From positions 20,348,357 to 20,412,356 of the forward strand of contig NC_088178.1 of the NCBI RefSeq assembly GCF_028769735.1: DNA of 64,000 bases, given 5' to 3'. Shown one piece after another: positions 54,363-64,000 of this stretch (position 1 is the stretch's first letter; each line of letters begins with the position of its first letter). The position numbers were made by a program, and so were the translations under genes. The notes beneath the pieces are model-generated. The model saw only the letters and a list, made by a program, of their open reading frames with translations. It did no database searches and had not been told where the DNA came from. This DNA comes from Zonotrichia leucophrys gambelii (lineage: Eukaryota > Chordata > Aves > Passeriformes > Passerellidae).

Positions 54363-54455
54363 GCCTCCAGAACTAGCATCAAAGTATGCCAATTTCTCTG
54401 AGGGAATGTGCAAGCCAGGCTATGCATCAACGCTCATGACTGTCATCTTCCCAAA
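54363..54455 (+). CDS. ST3GAL3: ST3GAL3 internal exon, 93 nt (end of stem / start of luminal catalytic domain)
   Basis: The exon follows CTTGTTTTTTCACAG and precedes GTAAGTAATC. It is read as G (completing Leu), 30 codons beginning PPELASKYANFSEGMCKPGY and ending MTVIFP, then AA of a split codon, probably Lys. This matches the conserved part of ST3Gal III around YANFSEG-CKPGYAS-LMT-IFP. It contains an N-glycosylation sequon, Asn-Phe-Ser, and one Cys in the CKPGY motif. From memory, the mammalian protein has Ala where this bird has Met before that Cys. The sialyl motifs L, S, III and VS, which bind donor and acceptor, are encoded downstream and are not in the window. I looked for the next exon (FSKPAPMF-like) up to base 64000 and did not find it. 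Confidence 0.97.
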
Positions 54456-57400
54456 GTAAGTAATCACTGTGGGAGTTTTTCCCCACTTCCCCCGACGACT
54501 TCTCATCCTCCAGGGTGGGTGATAGGCAGAGTTTGTCTTGAAAAGTGCCATTGCTCTGTCTCTTGATTGGTTCATGGAGAGACCAGTGCTGAAATTCTGG
54601 ACAATTTGAGTGGTCGGTGGCAATGGCTTAGTTGGCTTCAGTCTGACCAGGACTTTGCTCAAAGAGTAGAGACTCCTGGGTGTTGAGTAATGAAACAAAT
54701 TATGTTGTCAGTGCATGATACAAATGTGTGGTCCGGCTCACTGCTAGTACCAGGTGATGCAATGCTTGGGGAGCTTTGGTCATGATTAAGTTATCTGGAG
54801 TAGATAATAAAGTGTGATGCTTTGTTGTGGTTGATTTTGGGCTTTTTGTTCTTGGGAGAACAGGGTAAAGCATCCCTCAGGTACCTGGAGTTTGTAGAAT
54901 TGCTGGGAGACAATTCAGAAGATAGATTGGCAGGAACAATAATCTGTTGAGGCTTAAGCATTTCAGTTTGGTGCATTGAATGGAAAATTTGACCAAACAG
55001 TTTGACCATTGTACAAGCTTCTTGTTCACGTGGAAGAGATGCTTTAGTGCAATGATCTCTTTGGCAAAAGAGATTGTGGACTTCTTAACATAACTGGCAC
55101 TTTTCCAAAAGAGATATTTTATTTCTTTTGAGGAGGGAATTTCCATGACCTGTGCATCTAAAGGTTAGGTTGAGTGATCATGGCCTTCCATCCAAGCCTG
55201 AAACTGGTGGTATCTTCTGTCTTTGTTTTTGTTGACAAGCATGGTGACTGGAAGCTTTTTTAAAATAAAAAAATACATCTGACATTGCCTTGTAACCAGT
55301 AGATACTAGAGACATGCCTTAAAAACAAAACAAAACACTGAAGTTCTCCATCACCAGTGTAAACCAAACAATTATCAGTATTATCTTCTGTGAGAATTTT
55401 GGAACTCTGGGTAGAGTATAAATACTAGAACTGAAAGTGAGTGCTTTTAAATCTGTGTTTGTGTACATGCTAAATGTAAATAGTAGAGAGTAGAATGAAC
55501 TCATTATTACAAAACCATTAATCTTATTTTAATTTTTAAAATACTTTGGCTTTGAGAAGGAGCTTTTTAGCCTCCAAGAATCTGAAGTGATATTTATTCT
55601 CTCCCTCAGCAGCTGCTAGCAGATCTCTGTTCAGTCACCTCCAAGTAGATGACTGCATTGAACTAATTCCTTGCAAAGAGGTACAAATGTGTCTCTAGTC
55701 GAAGGAAATGTTCATACATTGAAAAATTGTATTGACAGTTTTAAAGACAGCAACTCACCAGGTATTTATCTTCAGGTGCTTGTTTAGCATGGACCTTAAA
55801 ACTTGACTAATGTTGCCTTTTTTTCCTGTGATGTCTTTGATTTCTTTACAAATTAAATTCAGTGTTGGACATTTAATTATTTTACCCAGTTCTGCTGTAA
55901 GGATGACTGACCAGTAGTTCTAGAAAGAAAAATCAAGCTGCACTTAAAATTCCTTCTCCTCTGCAACTTTCCTTGTACTCAGAGAATGATGAAAGTTAAT
56001 ATTACCAAGCCAGGTATTCAATATATTTAGAACTCTTAAAGCCAAATTATCATGCCTGTTCATTTAAAGATTGGAGCCGCATGATTTGTTTTATTCTAAC
56101 TTCTGTTTTCAGTTGATTGTGTCATTAGGAAACCATCATCTCTCCAACTGACGTTTTTTAGGCGCGGTCTTTGTGGTAAAATGTGTGTTTTTGTTGGGTG
56201 TTTTTAATATTTGGATAAAGTTGGTTTGGCTGTTTTCAAGCATGAATGAAGTGAATAAATGTTTTCCCATTTTAAGGTTCCTGACTTTTTAGTGCAATTT
56301 TAAATGTGAATAGGCAAAATATGGTGGAAATAGTTGAAATAGAATAAATGTTTCTCAGAGGATGTAGCTGTTCTTGATGCTTTTTTACTGGTAAAAATGA
56401 GAATTCAGACTTTAGTAAGCATAAGCAAGTGCTTGATGAATTAAAGAGCAATGGCCTGAGAAATACCAAAATGTGGCTGATGGTAAAGAAAGACTAAGCA
56501 TTTGTTTGTTTGCTTTAATGAGGTCCTCAGTTGATCAGTTCTCATTCTAGCAATGCTTTATCCTTTCATCAATAATCCTATCTGGAAAAAATCCTAGGTT
56601 GTGAGTACTAAATAAAGGGTCAGTTATTTCTAAAGAACAATCTGGACTGCTTGATTTAAATGGTCACAGTCCAACAAAATATATGTTAATATATCCAACA
56701 TGAAATAAAACATCTGGGAGGACCAAATACAGATTTTACCTTCAAGATAGAAAAAAAATCCTCTATCTTGGAAACAGGCAGAGAAATCTTCATGTCATCT
56801 TAACAAAATACCATTTCTTAAGTACTATTTCATATGTGCACAGAAAAGTTGAGAATTTTGTGCGAAACACTGACTTAAAATTAAAATGCAAAACCTCACA
56901 ATCCAAGATTTCTAGACCACTGTGTCCAGTTTCAATGGTAAAGTGTGAGAAGGGAGAGGAAATAAGAGATGGAAGAAAAGCCACAAAAATGAACAACGAC
57001 TTGCTTAAACAGTAAAATAAACAAGACTCCTAGAAATAAGTCATCTTTCTGAAGCAGAAGTTGTATCCAAATGAGGAGAATAGGAAAGAGCATTAACTTT
57101 GGCAAGTTAAATATAAACCATAATGAGGTAGAGCAAAAAAAATGTTGAGGAACAACTTTGTAGAGACTTTAAAAAAATAATAAAGCTTTTTGTCTGGCTG
57201 TCAAAGGCAGAGAGCCTGTCAGAGATCCCGATGAGCTGATAGAGGTTCCTAATATTACATGTGAGCTGAGGGAAGGTAAAGCTGGTGCAGAGAAGTTATT
57301 TGCATTGCTATTCACTGCAGAACAGTTCCCATGTGGACCCTTCATTTCCAGGGGACAGGCTGGGGGAATGTGACAGAAGCTTGACGTTTTGGAGTGAATT

Positions 57401-57783
57401 CCAACACAAAGAATTGCTAGGAAAAGTTCTCACTTTGTGAGGAGCTCGGTGTTGATGTTGCCGAGTTACACGCAGTTGTGTGTAATCACTGCTTGAATTG
57501 GCCTCAGAATGGAGGAGTGAAATCAGTAAACGTGCTGGGCTTTTCAAGAAGGGTCTGGGGGGTTCTTTGGGAAAGTGGAAGCTAAGAGCAAGCCTGGTTT
57601 CTGTATCAGGCTCCTCTTAGAACCTAAAATTAAAGAATAGCATTAGTGTTTGTTCACAGATAGAGAGGAGACAAGTTGGCTTTTGCAGCAGGAGCTTCTG
57701 CCCTGTAAATCTGCTTGTGTTTCAATGACTGGATCAGCATTTGATAAAGGTGATTTAACTAATACAATACATCTGGATTTCTT

Positions 57784-57860
57784 TAAAAAACCCATAATAC
57801 ATGCATAAAAAACCCCCAAGCAAACAAACCCATGCCCAAAAACCCAAAACCAACCAAATA
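57784..57860. repeat. A/C-rich low-complexity tract
   Basis: The + strand is made almost only of A and C, with C runs at 57791-57793, 57813-57817, 57829-57831, 57835-57837 and 57843-57845. The minus strand is therefore G/T-rich with several G runs. Confidence 0.75.
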
Positions 57861-58534
57861 TTTGCTGTTTGAAAGATTTTTTGGCAAGTTAAACTGGTGT
57901 AATGCTGTACTGATTAGATAGTGACTAGGTAAATAGTGAAAACTGTATGGAAAAGATAAGAAGGTTGGAGGTACAGGGATGTTACTCCTGGAGTCTTATG
58001 GAAGAAAGTGTGCTGGGATCTCTGGTGTTCTAAGTGCTCATACACTACCTGGAATGGAGGATGAATAATGAAGCACTAACACATTTTTCCAGGTGGTAAG
58101 ACCAAAAGCTGACTGTGAGCAATGTCAGAGGGATCTCACAGTGGTAAGTGGTGGGGTAAGAAAATGGCAGCCCAAATTCAGTTCTGATAGAGATAAGATC
58201 CTGTTTGTGGAGAAGACTGATCTGATATTTTGAGGTGTATGGTGGACTTAATTGTGCCTTAGTTTTACTCTGTGAAGCAGAGCAAGCAGAGGGTGTTTAC
58301 AAGCCTGTATAATGTAGTGAGTGATGTGGTTTGACAAGATTTGGAGATATTAAATGCAAATATTGTGCTCTGGGTTTAAAATAAATAAAGGTAAGTGCTA
58401 TTTCATGTTATTTCCGGTTACATTTTTCTGCAAATGGCTCCATAGTGGGCAAAAGATTTTTAAAAGTATATTTTATATACTTAAAGTACATAACTCTTTA
58501 AGTTACATCCTAAATGGATGTTGAGGGCAGCATG

Positions 58535-58660
58535 TGGCTTGATGCAGCCCCTTTTTCTTAGGCTTTTTACTGGAGTGTTATACCATGGACTCAGACATCA
58601 GGTGTTGGACAAAATGGATGGCTGGTCTAATCCCTTGTGCCCATGCCTTTATTTTCTGGG
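58535..58660 (+). mobile_element. Possible old CR1/L3-like 3' tail
   Basis: The stretch GTGTTGGACAAAATGGATGGCTGGTCTAATCCC (58601-58633, in pieces) resembles the GTGCTGGACTAGATGGACC-TTGGTCTGATCC tail of an older CR1/L3-like group found in reptiles and birds. Upstream similarity is too weak to set a start, so the boundaries are approximate. Confidence 0.35.
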
Positions 58661-61600
58661 TTTTTTAATGATAGCAGAGCGACATAGCTTCAGAAAAACA
58701 TGCTGTAATCTGAGTCACGACAGTGGCACCACACCAAGAGAAGTGGGTGCATGATCCCAGAACTGCATCTCAGTGTAAGGTCAGGCCAGCTGGGCTGCTG
58801 CTCACTGTAAATGAAGGAGCTATCTAGTTTCTCACTTTCCAGGACAATAAGATTCTGCCTCTTGCAAATCTCTCAACAGCAGATAATGATTCATAGTGCC
58901 TGAAGTGAAGTTACTGGTTTCAGAATGATACAAAGGAAATGGCAAGTGTGTTTGGTAGAATGGCATCAGTAGGTCGGTGAATTAGACTACTATGTTCAGT
59001 GAATTACACTATTTTAGTTGGTCTGAGGTCACCTACAAGTCTGGAGTTAATGCTTTGACCTTTTTGTAGAAGGCACTAACTTGTATTTGCAGTGGTAACA
59101 CTGCAGTCTCCTGCGTGTCTGGCCTTGCTGTGGAAACGATGCTGCCTGTGTACAGCTCTTTCTATGCCCTATTCTTTATCAAATGAGAAAAGAGATCTCT
59201 GCCCACAGTTTGTGGCTGACATGCCAGCCTGGGACAGTTCAGCTACTCAATACTCAGCTGCAATTTTCCAACCACAAGCTCTTGTAATTTGGCAGCTAAT
59301 ACTAAAAATTGGAGGAGGCGGTAAATAGAGAGGGAATGTCTGCAGCCTGCAGACTTGTGTATCTGTGTGTGGTAGGGGAACATGGCAAAGAATTATTTAA
59401 AGAGTATCTGAAAGTATTTCAGAGTAAGGGAGAAAGGAGAAGTTCAATACACAACAAATCTGTTGGTGTTGTGACCAAAATAGTGAATTTATGATTTGTG
59501 ATTCAGATACATAAGACTGTTTTTGCACCAAGGATAAGATTGTAAGCATTTTCTAGTCAATTGGTGGTAAGAAATAGCCTTATATGAATCACAAACCTTT
59601 TAAAGTCACTTCAGATATAAAATCAGTCTGATTTGTTTGATTATTCTGGTTTGAACTTCTATTGATTACCAATTGGTATCTTCTTTACAGTCATATTTTT
59701 CTCCCTCTTATTTTTCAATACTGTAGCCTGCTCATCACTCAGACAATAAACAGCTCTCCTGTAAAGTCTTCTGGGTTTATATTTTCATGCTGAATTGCTT
59801 CTTTGTACATAAAGTTCAAAAATTTTAAAGCTTTCATATCAGCAGAGAGTGCATGACACGGATTTATGCCAGCCACAGAAATTTCAGTGGCTTTCTCTGA
59901 AGTCATTCTTCTGTGGGTTTTTTTTCTGATGTTTAGTTCCTCCTTGATTTTGTAGGTCACGGACTCCTGTGCCTTTCTCCACTTCCACAGGCTGGGGGAG
60001 TATAGATAGGGCAGCACCAGAAGTCCTTTCTTTAGCGTGTAGACTCCTGTCTCCTTCACATCAGAGCTTGGTAAAATTTCTTTGCTGTTTCTTTCTTACA
60101 GATACGGTTTTGCAGTTTTTATGCTTTAGGGAAAAAACCCCCATTTTTATATGCAAATGGGGGATAGGGACTTTGGGTGGAAATGGAGCTTCAGCAAGGG
60201 CTTTAGTAGGAGTCAGGATAATTTAAAAATATGGTCCCCTGATCCTAAGTATTTCCACATTCATTTCCATATCTCCTTTCAGGAAGCTGTACTTCTTATA
60301 ACAGGCACACAATAGCATCTGTCCATCCCACACATTTCTGCTTTCTTGTTTAGATATTCAGAAAAAAAATATTCCAGAAAGAGAATTTTTTAACCCTCTG
60401 CTTGGAATTGACTTTCTGCATGTCTGACTGTCTCCATGCCTCATGAATTACTGCCATACCCAACATGGGCTTGTACTGAAGTGACAGGACACGAGCTCAG
60501 TGCTTAGGGGCTGTCAGTGCAGGTGATGGCTGCTTCCTCTGTGATCAACTATTTAAGGAGAGCAGAGGAAGGCGAAGGATGGCAGCTTCATGTGGCTCCT
60601 GAGAGCTCCTGAAGAAATAGGCTGGATAATTAATGTGCCACTGAGGATTGCTACAGGCATTCAAAACTGTTGCCTGACTGTAGTGTGGTGCATCTGCTGC
60701 ATAGCTTGGGGTCTTCTCAGGTGCAGTGGACTGTAGCTCTTAATATTTTAGAATATATAAAATTAGGATCCCTGTGTCCCAGACACTGCTGTGAGAGTTT
60801 TCTGCTTTCCTTCAAAACAGGATTGATGCTATTCTGGGAATGGGGAGTACTCAAATCCCTGTCCCTTCTTTAAACCTCTTGTTCTGTGCCTGTACATTCA
60901 TTTAGGAATAGTGTGTGATGGTGACAGAGATGGTTTCAGAGCTCACAGTTACATTTGGAGTCCCAGTAACTGCTGTAATCACAGCTCTGGAAGGAACTTC
61001 CTAGGTGCCAGTGCCCAAAAGGGTGTTTGGGGAAGCTGAGCTGCTGACCTGGAATCTTCATCACACCTCCCACCTGTCACCACATCAAAGACTAAGAAAA
61101 TATCATTGTTGCATTATTGAGGTTTGAATTTGAAGGGACAAGTTGATGCAGGTGTATTTTCTGATAGGCAGTACCGAACATCATCCATTTCCTTCATTTT
61201 CTTGGTTAACTGTGGCTAAAAGTGTTCAAGACTCACAGGAGGAGAAAGGCAGGGTGAAAGAGTTGTTGGTGCCCTGGTCACTTGAGCTGTCAGGGTTTTC
61301 CATTTGTCCAAGCTCCAGGCTGTTAAAAGGCTGCCCGTGCCATGCCAGGGGATTGAAGCCTGCTGCTGCTCACCCTTACCTCCTGTCACCTCCTTGTTCT
61401 GTGTTTTGTAAATCCCAGGCTAAACAAACACGCAAGCCAAAACACACACCCTCTCAAATCACTTCTGGTGTCTGGGTAGCACCTCCCCATGCAGAGCTCT
61501 GTGGCTTTTCCAGTAACACATCTTCCCATGCAGTCAGCTGCTGTTCCACTGCCGCTGCTGGCAAAGGCAATATTTTGCACTTTCCTACCTTTCTTTCCTT

Positions 61601-63295
61601 GTGAATTTTATGAAGTGGTGCTTTTTTTCTCCTTTATATGTTGGTTCTGGAAAAACTTCCTCAGCTTTTTCACCTCTGCAGTTAGTGTGTCAGGTATTAT
61701 ATATAATTTGAAAGCAGTTACTAAGAGGATGATTTTAAAAAGTGTCGATTTTGAGTGACAATTGGGATCAGAGTATGCAGCAGGTAAAATTCCCATGTTT
61801 GTTTTATTGTCATGGACTCATTTGAGATATTTAAATCTCTCATACTTTGGCCTAAAGGTGACAGGTATGTTATCTCACTAAATATTTTTGCAGAGGCTGG
61901 CTCTAGTGAATATACAGCACAGTCTGCTAAGAGACGTTTGCTTTCAGTGTTCAAACTAGGATTGTTGTCTGAGCTCTTGGTGCTATTTATAGCTGGGCCA
62001 ATTGGATTGCCCTTTACAACACCCTGACTGCTTCAGTCCCTTGCACCTGCCTTGTCTGTAGGAGGAAGCTGGGATTAAGGAGCAGCATTTGTTAACTCAT
62101 GTCCAGAGTGTTGCAAACCTCTGGTACTGAAGTGGTGGTAGCTAAAGCTTTCTTTAAAGTGTGGTCATTTAACTTAATTTCTCTGTGGCAGACTCCCTTC
62201 ATTCATTTTTTATTGTAGAGAACAGTGCTTGGGAATGTAATTCCAGAGAGGAGCAGATGAATCCTGACACATAACTTTCTGCTAGCTCTGAAATTCATGC
62301 ACTGATTGACCAGCTGGAGCTCAAAACACTTTGTACTTCAAAACAAAATTCAATGGCAGCAGCTCATTGCCTCACTGCTGGTGATGTGCACGCTGCTGCA
62401 GTCAGGTTGAAGTAGACAGGGCATAATGTAAGAGTAGATGTAAAGAAAAAGGGAAAGAAAAGGAAAAGGCTCTGGTTTTGTTTCTGCATCCCTAAGGAGT
62501 TCGTGCTGCTCCATCACCTGAGTGAGCAGAGCGGCCTGTGCACAGTGCAGTGAACTGGGTAAGTAAAGTAATCCTTAGAGCTGAACGTGAGTTTTCCCTC
62601 CCCCATCACCTACTCATTTAGTGCAAGATTATTTTAAATCCAGACCAGTTCACTGGTTCAGTTTATGGAGTTTCCATATCATTATACAAACCCTGCCAAG
62701 GGTGCAGCCTGAGAATTGAAGAGCTGAGGTGATGGCACTACAAAAGCTCTGGGCACCAGGACAGGGATGTGGGGAGCTGATGCTCAGGAGACAGAAGTAT
62801 GGTTTCACCTTCAGTTCATGTACGTTGTTCTTTCTATCCCATGTTGAATTTTTAATTTTTAACCAAATGTGTATAGTTATACATGCAATTCCCATGTGCT
62901 GATGATGACAGTAGATTCTGTATCAGAGCCACTTCTGGTGCTAAAATCTTTCATGTTTGACCTCTCTCAAGAGTTTAAAATGAAGTATGTGAATCTACGT
63001 GATGTGCAGGTTTTGTGACTGAAAAGTATGTCTTCAGAGTCTTTTTCATGACTTTGGAACTAAGTGAGACTATAAAATGAAAGCTGGAACATGGACACAG
63101 GGACTTTACTGAGTAGGTGCCTTTCTGGCTTCAAAAATGATGCAGAGCATATGTGTTCTTGCTTTAATATGAGTACCCTGCATCATATGTTAGAGTGGGA
63201 ACAGGACAGGTTTGGTTGTTTTGAGGGTGGCTTTTTTTTTTGCTTGTTGTTGTTTTGAGGAATCCTGACGTTATTTTAAATTGTGGACTGTTAAC

Positions 63296-63311
63296 AAAAA
63301 AAAAAAAAAAA
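63296..63311 (+). repeat. A16 homopolymer
   Basis: Sixteen uninterrupted A followed by GGAAGGAGAG. The bases upstream show no processed-pseudogene content that I recognise. Confidence 0.9.
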
Positions 63312-64000
63312 GGAAGGAGAGATTTGAAATGTACAAATAAATAACCATATTTGCGTGAGCATGTAAGATTGTAATAGAAGCAATAAACTTAATTTGTGCT
63401 ACCAAATGAGCATATTTTATTGTGCATGTGTGTTTGGGCTCTGTTGCTGTGGCCCATCTGCTCTTAAAGCTATACCAGCAAGAATGTTTGACTTCCAGGA
63501 AAATCTTGCAGGAAAGATTGCTTGAGGTTCTAAATCCATCTGAATGAAGGAAAATATCAGTGAGCATGGAATGCAAGATATGAAAAATATCAGTGAGCTT
63601 GAAGGTTAATCTGTAATATCACTGTGGTTTTGATATACAAGTCTTACCTTCTTTTCTCTTCCTCACATTCTCATAAGAAAATGTTTTTATCTCTTTTGAT
63701 TAAAACTCTGACTTTGCCCTTCTGAAGGTCCATATTTATTGGTTCAGGCCACCATCTCCCCAGAGCCCCGACAAGTTCCTTGGTATCTTTGAGACTCTGT
63801 ATGTCACTGGCGATTTCCTCTTGCTGTAGAAAAATGTGCACCTTCCCTCAAAGTTTTCTGAATTGTATTCCAGAGTGGATAATTGTTCCTACTGAACTCC
63901 CTACTGGTGGCTTTCATCACATTTCCTATCTTTGGGTAGATTTCAAGTCAAATTATTTTCCTCTTCTATCTTTCCCTCTCCTCTATTACTGCTCACTTTG

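Larger units (their letters stand above)
54456..64000 (+). other. ST3GAL3: ST3GAL3 intron (5' part) downstream of the 93-nt exon
   Basis: It begins with GTAAGTAATC and runs to the end of the window without a recognisable next exon, so this intron is at least 9,545 bp. It contains an A/C-rich low-complexity stretch at 57784-57860, a possible old CR1/L3-like tail at about 58540-58660, T10 at 63232-63241 and A16 at 63296-63311. The long open frames at 61143-61604 (+) and 59739-60059 (-) encode nothing I recognise. Confidence 0.82.

Noticed and set aside
59739..60059. 106-codon minus-strand frame
   Set aside because: It is lysine/glutamate-rich but resembles no protein I know. It is likely chance.
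61143..61604. 153-codon open frame on the + strand
   Set aside because: Low-complexity Ser/Pro/Cys-rich chance translation with no known motifs, overlapped by frames of similar quality on both strands.
62462..62575. Possible exon ending before GTAAGTAAAG near 62560
   Set aside because: The donor-like GGGTAAGTAAAG is good, but the preceding bases give no ST3GAL3-like reading and no strong acceptor was seen.
54456..64000. Next ST3GAL3 exon (FSKPAPMF-like)
   Set aside because: Looked for by reading the three + frames by eye. No match with flanking AG/GT was seen, so it probably lies beyond the window. A spliced alignment would settle this.
1..64000. LTR retrotransposons or endogenous retroviruses
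   Set aside because: No paired terminal repeats, primer-binding site or gag/pol-like translations were recognised. The only reverse-transcriptase remnants are of the CR1 LINE type.

Overview
This is vertebrate, almost certainly avian, nuclear DNA from inside one long gene. Three short exons on the + strand encode consecutive pieces of ST3GAL3 (CMP-N-acetylneuraminate:beta-galactoside alpha-2,3-sialyltransferase 3, also called ST3Gal III). They lie at 27297-27344 (48 nt), 36404-36446 (43 nt) and 54363-54455 (93 nt). Each is open in one frame only, is bounded by AG and GT, and has phases that join cleanly. Read together they run from SVVLSFDSVGHTIGS through YDKLGFLLNLDSK to PPELASKYANFSEG and on to ...MTVIFP. 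This is the stem region and the start of the luminal catalytic domain of this Golgi type II membrane enzyme. The cytoplasmic/transmembrane exon upstream and the sialyl-motif exons downstream were not found, so all the rest of the window is intron: at least 27.3 kb before the first exon, then 9.1 kb, 17.9 kb, and at least 9.5 kb after the last one.

The bird assignment rests on CR1 retrotransposon relics, including one ending in the typical ATTCTGTG/ATTCTATG octamer tail, on sparse repeat content, and on an exon sequence that fits my recollection of the avian protein. The species cannot be named from this window.

Layout. 1-27296 is the 3' part of a long intron. It holds a CR1 3' end (about 3000-3195, +), an unusual block of a 20-bp minisatellite (3481-3610) running directly into a very CpG-dense segment (3611-3735), three CR1 fragments on the minus strand (about 5905-6400, 6770-6910 and 9310-9440), a CR1 3' end with an internal triplication (12248-12512, +), and a larger minus-strand CR1 fragment with two recognisable pieces of its reverse-transcriptase ORF (about 13900-14850). 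27345-36403 and 36447-54362 are introns with no recognised transposons and only minor simple repeats and hairpins. 54456-64000 begins the next intron and has a possible old CR1/L3-like tail near 58540-58660.

The many short open frames on both strands look like chance ORFs in AT-rich intron. I saw no second gene, RNA gene, CRISPR array or LTR element. The two points most worth a second look are the minisatellite/CpG block with a good splice donor (a possible internal promoter and alternative first exon) and the 48-nt in-frame exon with a weak acceptor (a likely cassette exon in the enzyme's stem).
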